64,000 bases of DNA from positions 124,001 to 188,000 of the forward strand of contig WKKR01000006.1 in NCBI GenBank assembly GCA_009684525.1. The letters are read 5' to 3'. The stretch is from Geobacter sp. (GTDB lineage Bacteria > Desulfobacterota > Desulfuromonadia > Geobacterales > DSM-12255). This document shows, one piece after another, positions 16,606-24,955 of the stretch. A program made the position numbers and the translations under genes. The notes under the pieces are model-generated. The model was not told where the DNA came from and did no database searches. It saw only the letters and a list, made by a program, of their open reading frames with translations. The stretch's first letter is position 1. Each line of letters starts with the position of its first letter.

Positions 16606-18131
16606 GCGTCTTTTTCCTCGATCCGCGGGAAAAGCGGTTCCGCCTTGACGATCTTCGTCCCTGCCGCAAGTTTTCCCCAGACCAGTCCCGCTTCGTCCGG
16701 TTCCCCCTCCCAGCCGAGGTAGCAGAGCGCCTTGCGCGCCGTGCGAGCCATGAAGGGGGTGAGCAGGAAATAGACCAGACGCTGGACCTCCGCCAGGCAG
16801 TACATGACCGTTGCCAGTCGCTCCTGCAGCGCCGGGTCTTTTGCCAGGGTCCAGGGGGCGGTTTCGTCGATGTACTTGTTGCCGGCCGAGATCACTTCCC
16901 AGATGGACTGGAGCGCCTTGCTGAAGGCAAGATCCTCGAGATGGCCGTCCACCTGTGCAACCATCGTCTCGGCCTTGGCGCGGAAGGCCAGGTCGACCTC
17001 CTGGAGCGGGCCGGGCGTCGGGAGGACGCCGTCGAAATACTTGACGATCATGGCTGTGCTGCGATTGAGGAGGTTCCCCAGGTCATTGGCCAGATCCGAG
17101 TTGATCCGGTGGACCAGTGCGCTGTGGGAAAAGTCGCCGTCCAGCCCGAAGGGGACTTCCCGCAACAGGAAGTAGCGGATGGCATCCACGCCGTACCGGT
17201 CGACGAGCGAGTTGGGCTCGACCACGTTCTGCAGGCTCTTGCTCATTTTCTGGCCTTCCACGGTCCACCAGCCATGGGCAAAGACCTTTTTCGGCAGCGG
17301 CAGCCCGGCCGCCATCAGGAAAGTCGGCCAGTAGACGGAATGAAAACGCAGGATGTCCTTGCCGATGAGATGGACATCCACCGGCCAGTAGGTGCCGAAA
17401 TTACCCTGTTCATCCGGGTAGCCCAGCGCCGTTATGTAGTTGGTCAGGGCGTCGAACCAGACGTAGATCACGTGCCGCTCGTTGCCCGGGACCGGGATCC
17501 CCCAGTTGAAGCTGGTGCGGGAAACGGAGAGATCGCGCAGCCCCTCCTTGATGAAAGAGATGATCTCGTTCCGTTTCGATTTTGGCTGGATGAAGTCCGG
17601 GTTGGCCTCGATGTGCGCCAGGAGCTGCTCCTGGTACTTGCTCATCCTGAAGAAGTACGACTCTTCCTTCAGTTTTTCCACCGGCCGGTTGCAGTCGGGG
17701 CACTTGTTGTCGATGAGCTGGGTCTCGGTCCAGAAGGTCTCGCAGGGGGTGCAGTACCAGTCTTCATATTCCCCGAGGAAAATGTCTCCCTTTTCCAGGA
17801 TGTGGGAAAAGATGTGGCTTACCCCCTCCTTGTGCCGCTCCTGGGTGGTGCGGATAAAGTCGGAGTAGGAGATGTCGAGCTTTTCCCATAACGCCTGGAA
17901 TCGCTTCACCACCCGGTCGGCGAGTTCGAGAGGTGTTTCGCCGGAGGCGAGGGCCGCCTTTTCCACCTTTTGCCCATGTTCGTCGCTGCCGGTGAGGAAA
18001 AAGACGTCGAACCCCTTGAGCCGCTTGTAGCGGGCCAGAACATCGGCTGCCAACGTCGTGTAGGCATGGCCGATGTGAGGAACGTCGTTGACGTAGTAGA
18101 TGGGCGTGCTCACATAAAAGGTGCGGTTCAT
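16602..18131 (-). CDS. metG: methionyl-tRNA synthetase, short form
   Basis: Class I enzyme of 509 residues charging tRNA-Met. The HIGH motif is in PHIGHAYTT near residue 19 and the KMSKS motif is in GQKMSKSLQN near residue 295. A CTPC...CPDC knuckle (about residues 125-147) marks the zinc-binding insertion. The protein stops after the anticodon-binding helical domain, without the C-terminal tRNA-binding (Trbp111-like) domain of longer MetRS; such short forms are normal in some lineages. Its ATG overlaps the stop of ricT upstream (ATGA), making it the last gene of the tmk-holB-ricT-metG operon. Confidence 0.95.
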   Translation of the reverse strand: MNRTFYVSTPIYYVNDVPHIGHAYTTLAADVLARYKRLKGFDVFFLTGSDEHGQKVEKAALASGETPLELADRVVKRFQALWEKLDISYSDFIRTTQERHKEGVSHIFSHILEKGDIFLGEYEDWYCTPCETFWTETQLIDNKCPDCNRPVEKLKEESYFFRMSKYQEQLLAHIEANPDFIQPKSKRNEIISFIKEGLRDLSVSRTSFNWGIPVPGNERHVIYVWFDALTNYITALGYPDEQGNFGTYWPVDVHLIGKDILRFHSVYWPTFLMAAGLPLPKKVFAHGWWTVEGQKMSKSLQNVVEPNSLVDRYGVDAIRYFLLREVPFGLDGDFSHSALVHRINSDLANDLGNLLNRSTAMIVKYFDGVLPTPGPLQEVDLAFRAKAETMVAQVDGHLEDLAFSKALQSIWEVISAGNKYIDETAPWTLAKDPALQERLATVMYCLAEVQRLVYFLLTPFMARTARKALCYLGWEGEPDEAGLVWGKLAAGTKIVKAEPLFPRIEEKDA

Positions 18132-19102
18132 GACTTCTCCTTGCCGGCAGGGGGTGTGTCGGTCCGTTCCTTGTCCCGATCCTTGTCTTTGTCCCGATCT
18201 TTCCGCTTGTCCCGGCGGGGTTTGTTCCCCCCGGACCCTCCCTCTGACTTCTGCTCGTGCCTCGGTTTCTCTTGCTCCTTGGGGAGTTTCTTGGGCTTCT
18301 CCACGATGGAGTCAGGCTGGACCTCGTCGCTGCGGATCAGGACCTGGCGGTCGTCGTCGGTCTTGAGGGTGAAGGAACCATCCAGGATGTCCACCTTGAC
18401 CACTTCGCCTTCGACCGCTCCGCACTGGATGCGCTTGCCGCACTTGGGAAGCCCCTTCTTGAGGGCGCAGTAGGTCTCGAATTCGTAGCCCAGGCAGCAG
18501 AGCAGACGGCCGCACTGCCCGGAAATCTTGTTCGGGTTGAGAGCCAGATTCTGTTCCTTGGCCATCTTGACCGATACCGGGGCAAAATCGCGCAGGAAGC
18601 TGGAACAGCAGAGTTCGCGGCCGCAGATGCCGATTCCGCCCACCATCTTTGCCTCGTCGCGGACCCCGATCTGGCGCATCTCGATCCGGGTGTGGAACTG
18701 GTGGGCAAGATCCTTGACCAGCTCGCGGAAGTCGATCCTGCCGTCGGCGGTGAAATAGAAGATCGCCTTGCTGCCGTCAAAGAGGTATTCCACCTTGACC
18801 AGTTTCATTTCCATGGAACGCTCAGAGATCTTGGCTTGGCAGAAGGAATATGCCTCTGCTTCCCTGGTTCGGTTCCGTTCAAGGGTGGCCAGATCTTCGG
18901 CCTGGGCCTGGCGGATGATCCGCTTGATCCCTTCCGGGATATCCTTGCCTTCATATGCGATGGGGGGGACCACCACCGTTGCGATGCTCTTTCCCCGTTC
19001 GGTTTCAACGATCACCTTGTCTCCGGCCTTGAGGTCGAAGTCGCCGGCATTGAAGTCATAGAGCTTCCCGGCGGTGGTGAATTGTATTTTCACGATTTTC
19101 AA
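18128..19102 (-). CDS. ricT: RicT/PSP1-domain protein (YaaT homologue)
   Basis: The 324-residue protein carries the PSP1 C-terminal domain: VEYLFDGSKAIFYFTADGRIDFRELV, the cysteine-containing GGIGICGRELCCSSFL and SGQCGRLLCCLGYE segments. In Bacillus RicT joins RicA and RicF in an iron-sulfur complex that helps mRNA maturation; the cysteines needed for cluster binding are present here. No RicA or RicF gene is in the window. The last 55 residues are a low-complexity tail of Lys, Arg, Asp and Glu. It lies between holB and metG, an arrangement often seen for this gene with tmk and holB. Confidence 0.85.
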   Translation of the reverse strand: MKIVKIQFTTAGKLYDFNAGDFDLKAGDKVIVETERGKSIATVVVPPIAYEGKDIPEGIKRIIRQAQAEDLATLERNRTREAEAYSFCQAKISERSMEMKLVKVEYLFDGSKAIFYFTADGRIDFRELVKDLAHQFHTRIEMRQIGVRDEAKMVGGIGICGRELCCSSFLRDFAPVSVKMAKEQNLALNPNKISGQCGRLLCCLGYEFETYCALKKGLPKCGKRIQCGAVEGEVVKVDILDGSFTLKTDDDRQVLIRSDEVQPDSIVEKPKKLPKEQEKPRHEQKSEGGSGGNKPRRDKRKDRDKDKDRDKERTDTPPAGKEKS

Positions 19103-19124
19103 ATAGTGCTCCTTTTGTGGTGAA

Positions 19125-20084
19125 TCAGGCTACCAGTCTCATCAGCAGGGTATCAAGCGCCAGCCGGGTGTTCACGTTACGCTGCAGCGCCTGGCGCGCT
19201 GCAGCGACATGGCCGATGGACGCCATCACCTTGGTGGTGGGTTGTCGTGCCGCCTCGCGGCGGGTGAGTTCCAAAAGGTCCAGGTTGATGACGTGATCGC
19301 TGCCGGCCTGGACGATCAGGACATCGCGCAGAAAGGCGGTCAGGAGGTCCAGCAGCGTCTGGACTTCTTCCTTGTCCGCGGAGAGCTGCTCGGAAAAGGC
19401 AAAGAGCGGGCCGATCTCCTGCAGGGAAAGGGAGAACAGCTGCTCGATCTGCTCCGAGCGACCGCCCAACGCCTCGACGGAGCAGAGCTCGAGCGCCTTG
19501 CCCAGGCTTCCTGCCGCCAGAGATGCGGCAAGGCGGGCAGTCTCGGTCTCGATCCCCCTGGCAACGAGTGTCGTAGCCACTGTTTCTTCGGCAAGCGCCG
19601 TGAAGTGGACGGCTTGACAGCGCGAACGGATGGTCTGCAGCACTCCGTCGGGGTTTGCACTGAGCAGGATCAGGAGAGCGTTGCCCGGCGGCTCTTCCAG
19701 TGTCTTGAGCAGGGCATTGCCCGCTGCCTGGTGAAACCGGTCTGCATCGTCGATGATGCACACCTTGCACGGAGCTTCGAAGGGGCGTAACGACAGCTCG
19801 CGCTGCAGCGCCCGCACCTGGTCTATCTTGATGAAGGCACCGTCAGGTTCGAGCAGGTGCAGGTCGGGATGCTGCAGGGCAGCTACCTTGCGGCAGCTCG
19901 GGCAGTTCCCGCAGCCGTCGGTCCCGTTGCAGAACACCGCTTCCACCAGTGCCAGCGCGGTCGTGCGCTTGCCGCATCCCTCGGGTCCGTCGAACAGGTA
20001 GGCGTGTGCGGTTCTCTTTGCCGCAAGGGTGCGGCGAAGGATGCCGATGATGCGCTCGTGCCCGGCGATGGCGGAAAATGGCAT
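19125..20084 (-). CDS. holB: DNA polymerase III delta-prime subunit
   Basis: The 319-residue protein is an AAA+ clamp-loader subunit. It shows a P-loop-like GPEGCGKRTTA near residue 33, a zinc module of four cysteines (C..CGNCPSC), the LLKTLEEPPGNALLILL sensor region and the SRC arginine-finger motif in TIRSRCQAV. Delta-prime loads the sliding clamp at replication primers together with delta, whose gene holA is at 43617 in this window. It is three bases downstream of tmk, the usual tmk-holB pair. Confidence 0.93.
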   Translation of the reverse strand: MPFSAIAGHERIIGILRRTLAAKRTAHAYLFDGPEGCGKRTTALALVEAVFCNGTDGCGNCPSCRKVAALQHPDLHLLEPDGAFIKIDQVRALQRELSLRPFEAPCKVCIIDDADRFHQAAGNALLKTLEEPPGNALLILLSANPDGVLQTIRSRCQAVHFTALAEETVATTLVARGIETETARLAASLAAGSLGKALELCSVEALGGRSEQIEQLFSLSLQEIGPLFAFSEQLSADKEEVQTLLDLLTAFLRDVLIVQAGSDHVINLDLLELTRREAARQPTTKVMASIGHVAAARQALQRNVNTRLALDTLLMRLVA

Positions 20085-20087
20085 CGC

Positions 20088-20726
20088 CTAGTTTCCTGCG
20101 AGCCGGTTCAGCACGGTGGCCGTGACGGCCACGTTGACCGAATCGACAGTGCCGTCTGCAGGGAGAACACACAGGCGTTCCGGTTCCTGGCGGGCAATCT
20201 CCAGATATCCGTTTCTGACGCGCTGATGGAATGCCAGCGATTCGAGTTCGAACCGTTCTTCCTTGATGCCGTGGGCGTTGACCGGCGTGGTGGCGCGACC
20301 CAGTCCGATCTCGACCGGGCAGTCGAGCAGGATGGTCAGATTCGGTTTGATGCCGGTCGTGGCGAGCACGTTGAGATCGTTGACCAGCTTGAGGTCCAGA
20401 CCCCGCGCATAACCTTGATAGGCGAGGGTGGCGTCGGTGAACCGGTCGCACAAGACTACCTGGCCGGCGGCCAGTGCCGGGGCGATGACCTCGGCAATAT
20501 GTTGGGCTCGGGCCGCAGCGTAAAGCAGGAGTTCCGCCAGCGGGGTCATGGCCCGGTTGCCGCCGTCCAGGAGGATGCTGCGGATCTGGTCGGCAATGGG
20601 GCATCCCCCCGGTTCCCTGGTGACACGGACCGAGTGTCCCTGGTTCTCCAGCTCAGTTGCCAGACGTTTGATCTGGGTGGTCTTGCCGCACCCCTCGATC
20701 CCCTCAAATGTTATGAACCAGCCCAT
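20088..20726 (-). CDS. tmk: thymidylate kinase
   Basis: The 212-residue enzyme converts dTMP to dTDP. The P-loop FEGIEGCGKTTQ is at residues 6-17, TREPGG follows near residue 36, and the DR(F/Y)xxS/T-type motif appears as DRFTDATLAYQG near residue 97. An AAAGGGG box precedes the ATG, and a strong divergent promoter lies about 30 bases upstream. It is the first gene of the tmk-holB-ricT-metG operon. Confidence 0.95.
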   Translation of the reverse strand: MGWFITFEGIEGCGKTTQIKRLATELENQGHSVRVTREPGGCPIADQIRSILLDGGNRAMTPLAELLLYAAARAQHIAEVIAPALAAGQVVLCDRFTDATLAYQGYARGLDLKLVNDLNVLATTGIKPNLTILLDCPVEIGLGRATTPVNAHGIKEERFELESLAFHQRVRNGYLEIARQEPERLCVLPADGTVDSVNVAVTATVLNRLAGN

Positions 20727-20754
20727 GCCGCCCCTTTACGTCGGTGAATAGTGC

Positions 20755-20783
20755 ATTATAGGAGAGGAATGGCGATTAATCAA
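20755..20783 (-). promoter_or_regulatory. sigma-70 promoter of the tmk operon
   Basis: On the minus strand TTGATT (20778-20783), a 17-base spacer and a perfect TATAAT (20755-20760) precede tmk, giving a leader of roughly 20 bases. Confidence 0.8.
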
Positions 20784-20813
20784 GAACGAATTCCGTTTAA
20801 ACGTCCATATCTA

Positions 20814-20842
20814 TTGATAAAATTAGCTGCTTTCGGTATAGT
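20814..20842 (+). promoter_or_regulatory. sigma-70 promoter of the rnc operon
   Basis: TTGATA (20814-20819), a 17-base spacer and TATAGT (20837-20842). Transcription would begin near 20850, downstream of the ATGs at 20751 and 20769, which supports the rnc start at 20892. It is back to back with the tmk promoter. Confidence 0.75.
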
Positions 20843-20891
20843 GGTTGATCCCGTTGCTGCTGCAATCAGGCGGCATTGGCTAGAGAATCCC

Positions 20892-21605
20892 ATGCAATCA
20901 GGTGAACCGGACATCCTGGACTCTCTCGAAGAGAGGATCGGCTACCGCTTCAGGGAGCGTCGTCTCCTGGTGGAGGCGTTTACCCATCGCTCCTTTCTGA
21001 ACGAGGCGAGCGACAAGACCCTCGTGGACAACGAGCGGCTGGAGTTTTTCGGTGATACGGTACTCTCCCTGTTCATGAGCCACCGTCTGCTGCTGGATTT
21101 CCCGGCGAGCAGGGAAGGTGAGCTGTCGAAGCTGCGGGCCTCCCTGGTGGGTGAGGCGAGTCTCGCTCTCATGGCGGAGGAGCTGGGGCTCGGCTCCTGT
21201 CTGCGGCTTGGCCGGGGGGAGGAACAGAGCGGCGGCAGGGAGAAGCGTTCTCTCCTGGCAGATGCCTATGAGGCGCTCCTGGGGGCTCTCTACCTGGATG
21301 GCGGTGCCGCTGCTGCCAAAGCCCTGATCGAGCGGCAATATGCCCGGATGGCCGAGCGAACCGATCCGTTTGACCCTGGCCGTGACAGCAAGACTGCGTT
21401 CCAGGAAGCGTCCCAGGCGCTTCGGGGTCAAGTGCCGCGTTATGTCGTGCTTGCCGCCAGCGGGCCGGATCACGACCGGACCTTTACCGTTGCCGCCTTC
21501 CTGGGGGAGGAGCGAATGGGAGAGGGGAGCGGTCGGAGTAAGAAGGAGGCGGAGCAGGAGGCTGCCCGCCACGGCCTGGCCAGGCTTCGCAGCGAAAAGG
21601 GGTAG
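20892..21605 (+). CDS. rnc: ribonuclease III
   Basis: The 237-residue enzyme cuts double-stranded RNA in rRNA and mRNA processing. The catalytic signature NERLEFFGDTVLSLFM (about residues 41-56) contains the metal-binding Glu and Asp. A second acidic pair is in LLADAYEALLGALYLDGG, and a C-terminal double-stranded RNA-binding domain begins at DSKTAFQEASQA near residue 160. The frame is open upstream to 20751, but a promoter falls inside that extension and the 237-residue form matches usual RNase III length, so ATG 20892 is preferred despite a weak ribosome-binding site. Confidence 0.92.
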   Translation: MQSGEPDILDSLEERIGYRFRERRLLVEAFTHRSFLNEASDKTLVDNERLEFFGDTVLSLFMSHRLLLDFPASREGELSKLRASLVGEASLALMAEELGLGSCLRLGRGEEQSGGREKRSLLADAYEALLGALYLDGGAAAAKALIERQYARMAERTDPFDPGRDSKTAFQEASQALRGQVPRYVVLAASGPDHDRTFTVAAFLGEERMGEGSGRSKKEAEQEAARHGLARLRSEKG

Positions 21606-21607
21606 CC

Positions 21608-22675
21608 ATGATCGTCCCCTTTTTTATTGCCCACCAGGGCTGTCCCCACCAGTGCGTCTTCTGTGACCAGCGAACCATCAGCGGTGACAACGGCGAATTG
21701 CCGTCGGCATCGGCAATCCTTTCGACCATCGAGGCGTACCGCTCTTCTGCGGATGGGGTCGTCGAGGTCGCCTTTTACGGCGGGACCTTCACCTGTCTTG
21801 CCCGCAAGGAGCAGGAGTCGCTTCTTGCGCCGTTGCAGCCGCTTTTGCAGAGGGGTGACGTCACATCGGTACGGATTTCAACGCGTCCCGATGCCGTGAG
21901 CGGCGAAGACGCGACGTTTCTCGCCTCGCGAGGGGTCAGGACCGTCGAGCTTGGGGTGCAGTCGCTCGATGACGCGGTGCTGGACGCTGCCGGCCGGGGG
22001 CACACGGCCGGCGATACGGTGCTGGCCTGCCGGACGCTGAAGACTGCCGGGCTGTGCGTCGGCCTGCAACTGATGCCGGGGCTGCCGGGTGCATCGTGGC
22101 AGTCGGACCTGGATTCCTTTGCCGCTGCACTTCGCCTCGACCCGTCGTTCCTGCGCATCTATCCCACGGTCGTGCTGGCAGGAACCCCGCTTGCCGCGCT
22201 GTTCCTGTCAGGAAGCTATCGCCCCCTTTCCCTGGACCGGGCGGTGCGGCTCTGTGCTTTCATGCTCCTTGCCGCCCGGCGGGCAGGGGTCCCGGTGATC
22301 CGCATGGGGCTGCAGGCAAGCGATTCCCTGGCACAGCCGGATGCGGTGCTGGCCGGACCCTATCATCCGGCGTTTCGCCAGTTGGTAGAAGGGGAACTCT
22401 GGTTTGCCCTTCTTTGCCAGATGGTTGCCGGCAGGGAGACCGGGGGAATCGTCTCCGTCAGCTGCGCGCCTAAGCGCGTATCCGATGTGGCAGGTCAGCG
22501 GCGCATGAACCTCGACCGACTCGCCGTGGCCTATGGCATCACCATCGAGCGGATCGTGCCGGATGCCGGCCTGTTTTCCCACGAACTCGTCATGACCTCC
22601 CAGAGGGGCGAGTGGCGCGCAGACCTGCTGCGAGACCTCAATTACACCTGTGAAAGGAACGACCATGTCAGCTGA
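21608..22675 (+). CDS. radical SAM protein, ELP3/MiaB/NifB-like
   Basis: The 355-residue protein starts with a radical SAM CxxxCxxC cluster motif (CPHQCVFC, residues 11-18), followed by the [12 protein letters not shown] beta-strand motif and the [14 protein letters not shown] segment common to Elp3-like enzymes. The C-terminal GNAT domain of Elp3 is absent, so this is the radical SAM part alone. Its substrate is unknown. An AAAGGGG box precedes the ATG, which is two bases past the rnc stop, and the end overlaps era by 11 bases, so it is embedded in the rnc-era-der operon. Confidence 0.8.
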   Translation: MIVPFFIAHQGCPHQCVFCDQRTISGDNGELPSASAILSTIEAYRSSADGVVEVAFYGGTFTCLARKEQESLLAPLQPLLQRGDVTSVRISTRPDAVSGEDATFLASRGVRTVELGVQSLDDAVLDAAGRGHTAGDTVLACRTLKTAGLCVGLQLMPGLPGASWQSDLDSFAAALRLDPSFLRIYPTVVLAGTPLAALFLSGSYRPLSLDRAVRLCAFMLLAARRAGVPVIRMGLQASDSLAQPDAVLAGPYHPAFRQLVEGELWFALLCQMVAGRETGGIVSVSCAPKRVSDVAGQRRMNLDRLAVAYGITIERIVPDAGLFSHELVMTSQRGEWRADLLRDLNYTCERNDHVS

Positions 22676-23561
22676 ACCGTTCCGCTCCGGCTTTGTTGCC
22701 ATCATCGGCCGGCCCAATGTGGGAAAATCGACACTGTTGAATCGAATCCTCGGCGAAAAGCTGGTGATAACCTCCGATAAACCGCAGACCACCCGCAACC
22801 GGATCCAGGGGATCCATAACCTGCCCGGCGGGCAGATCGTTTTCATCGACACACCGGGTATCCACCGTGCACGTTCCCGGCTCAACCGCTACATGGTCGA
22901 TGAGGCCGGGGCCGCCCTGGAGGGGATCGATGCGATCCTCTTCCTGGTCGAGGCCAGCGCCAATCCGGCCGCGCAGTTCGAGCTGGTTGCCGAATATCTT
23001 CCCCGTGTTGCCGTGCCGGTCATCCTGGTGGTCAACAAGATCGATCTGGTGAGCCGTGAACAGCTCCTGGAGCGGCTTGCCCAGTATGGCAAACTCCACC
23101 CGTTCCACGAAATCATCCCGATCTCCGCAGCTACCGGCGATGGAGTCGAGCGCCTGGTGGAGCTCATATTCCCGCTTCTGCCCGAGGGCCCGGCCTATTT
23201 CCCGGACGACATCCTGACCGACGCCCCTGAACGTTTCGTGGTGGCGGAGATCATCCGGGAAAAGGTCTTCCGCCTTACCGGAGACGAGATCCCCTATGCG
23301 GTGGCAGTGAATGTGGAGCAGTTCAAGGAGCGTCCCGACGGGAGCCTGATCAGCATCTCGGCGGTCATCACCGTTGAGCGCGAGACCCAGAAGGGGATCG
23401 TCATTGGCCGCAAAGGTGCCCTGCTCAAAAGGATCGGTACCCAGGCCCGGCAGGAGATTGAGCAGCTGCTCGGCACCAGGGTTTTTCTGGAGTTGTTCGT
23501 CCGGGTGCGCAAAGACTGGACGGAGAACCCCAACATGTTAAAGGAGCTTGGATACCAATGA
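22665..23561 (+). CDS. era: GTPase Era
   Basis: The 298-residue protein binds GTP and 16S rRNA during 30S subunit maturation. G1 is [10 protein letters not shown]3 is DTPGIH, G4 is NKIDL and G5 is ISAATGDG; the KH RNA-binding domain has [19 protein letters not shown] near residue 245. ATG 22665 has GAAAGGA seven bases upstream; a GTG at 22650 is also in frame but less well placed. It overlaps the radical SAM gene before it and der after it. Confidence 0.95.
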   Translation: MSAEPFRSGFVAIIGRPNVGKSTLLNRILGEKLVITSDKPQTTRNRIQGIHNLPGGQIVFIDTPGIHRARSRLNRYMVDEAGAALEGIDAILFLVEASANPAAQFELVAEYLPRVAVPVILVVNKIDLVSREQLLERLAQYGKLHPFHEIIPISAATGDGVERLVELIFPLLPEGPAYFPDDILTDAPERFVVAEIIREKVFRLTGDEIPYAVAVNVEQFKERPDGSLISISAVITVERETQKGIVIGRKGALLKRIGTQARQEIEQLLGTRVFLELFVRVRKDWTENPNMLKELGYQ

Positions 23562-24871
23562 AACCTATCGTTGCCATCGTAGGGCGCCCCAATGTGGGGA
23601 AATCGACCCTGTTCAATCGTCTGGTCGGGAGCCGCAAGGCGATCGTCGACGACATGCCCGGAGTTACCAGGGATCGGAACTATGCCAGTATCGATCGCTA
23701 CGAAGTCCCCTTTATTCTCGTGGACACCGGCGGATTCGAGCCGGAGACCGCAGACCGCATGCTGCAGCAGATGCGGGAGCAATCTCGTCTCGCCATGGAA
23801 GAGGCCGATGTGATCCTCTTTGTCATGGATGGCCGCGAAGGGCTGACCCCTGCCGACCGCGAGGTTGCGGAGATGCTGCGTCGGGTGGAAAAACCGGTTT
23901 TCTACCTGGTGAACAAGGTGGATGGCGAAAAGCTGGAGATGCTGTCGTCCGATTTCTACGCCCTCGGCGTGGACCGTTTGCATACCATTTCGGCAGAGCA
24001 TAACCGAGGGGTCGGCGACATGCTGGATGAGCTGATTGCCATCCTGCCCCATTCGGTGCAGGACGGCACGGATCAGGATGTGCCTCGCATCGCCGTGGTC
24101 GGCCGGCCCAATGTGGGGAAATCGTCGCTGGTCAACCGTCTGCTCGGCTTCGAGCGGGTAGTGGCAAACCCCACGCCCGGCACCACCCGCGATTCCGTCG
24201 ACACCTATTTTACCTGCAACCGCAAGCGCTACCTGCTCATCGACACGGCAGGGATCAGGCGCAAGGGGAAGACCACCCAGAAACTGGAAAAGTACAGCGT
24301 GGTCGATGCCCTGCGGAGCATCGAGCGGGCCGATGTGGTGCTGATCGTGCTCAATGCCGAGGATGGGGTGACGGAGCAGGATTCCAAGATCGCCGGTTAC
24401 GCCTACGAGGCAGGGCGCGGCTGCATCTTCGTGGTGAACAAGTGGGATACCCTGGAAAAGAACAACGCCACGACCGGAAAGTTCGTGGAACGAATCCGGA
24501 CCGAATTCAAGTATCTTCCGTTTGCTCCGATTATCTTTGTATCGGCCAGATCAGGGCAACGGGTGACCAAGATCATCCCGGAAGTGGACAAGGTCATGAC
24601 CCAGTACGCCCGTCGGGTCACCACCTCCGAGCTGAACCGGGTCTTCTCCGAAGCGACCGAGACGAAGCATGCGCCCCTTTCCCAGGGGAGGCGGGTGAAA
24701 TTCTACTACGCCACCCAGGTCAGCATCAAGCCGCCGACCTTTGTCATCTTTACGAACAGCCCCGAAGGGATTCACTTTTCCTATGAGCGTTACCTTGCCA
24801 ATCGCTTTCGCGAGGCGTTCGGGTTTGAGGGAACGCCGATCCGGCTTTTGTTCCGGGGACGTGAGCGTTAG
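23558..24871 (+). CDS. der: ribosome-assembly GTPase Der (EngA)
   Basis: The 437-residue protein has two tandem GTPase domains, the unique mark of Der: [12 protein letters not shown] at residue 8 and [14 protein letters not shown] near residue 180, each with its own DT(G/A)G and NK(V/W)D motifs. A KH-like domain closes the protein with [10 protein letters not shown]. Der acts in 50S subunit assembly. Its ATG overlaps the era stop (ATGA), so the two assembly GTPases are translationally coupled. Confidence 0.96.
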   Translation: MKPIVAIVGRPNVGKSTLFNRLVGSRKAIVDDMPGVTRDRNYASIDRYEVPFILVDTGGFEPETADRMLQQMREQSRLAMEEADVILFVMDGREGLTPADREVAEMLRRVEKPVFYLVNKVDGEKLEMLSSDFYALGVDRLHTISAEHNRGVGDMLDELIAILPHSVQDGTDQDVPRIAVVGRPNVGKSSLVNRLLGFERVVANPTPGTTRDSVDTYFTCNRKRYLLIDTAGIRRKGKTTQKLEKYSVVDALRSIERADVVLIVLNAEDGVTEQDSKIAGYAYEAGRGCIFVVNKWDTLEKNNATTGKFVERIRTEFKYLPFAPIIFVSARSGQRVTKIIPEVDKVMTQYARRVTTSELNRVFSEATETKHAPLSQGRRVKFYYATQVSIKPPTFVIFTNSPEGIHFSYERYLANRFREAFGFEGTPIRLLFRGRER

Positions 24872-24955
24872 GCTGGTCTTCGGTACGGGACCGGACGAAG
24901 CAGGGGGCAGTCCGTTGCCGTGCCGCGAGTATTGCCGAACCACGGGAGTTGCGGT

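Noticed and set aside
20751-20891. N-terminal extension of RNase III
   Set aside because: A near-consensus promoter lies inside it and the shorter protein has the normal length.
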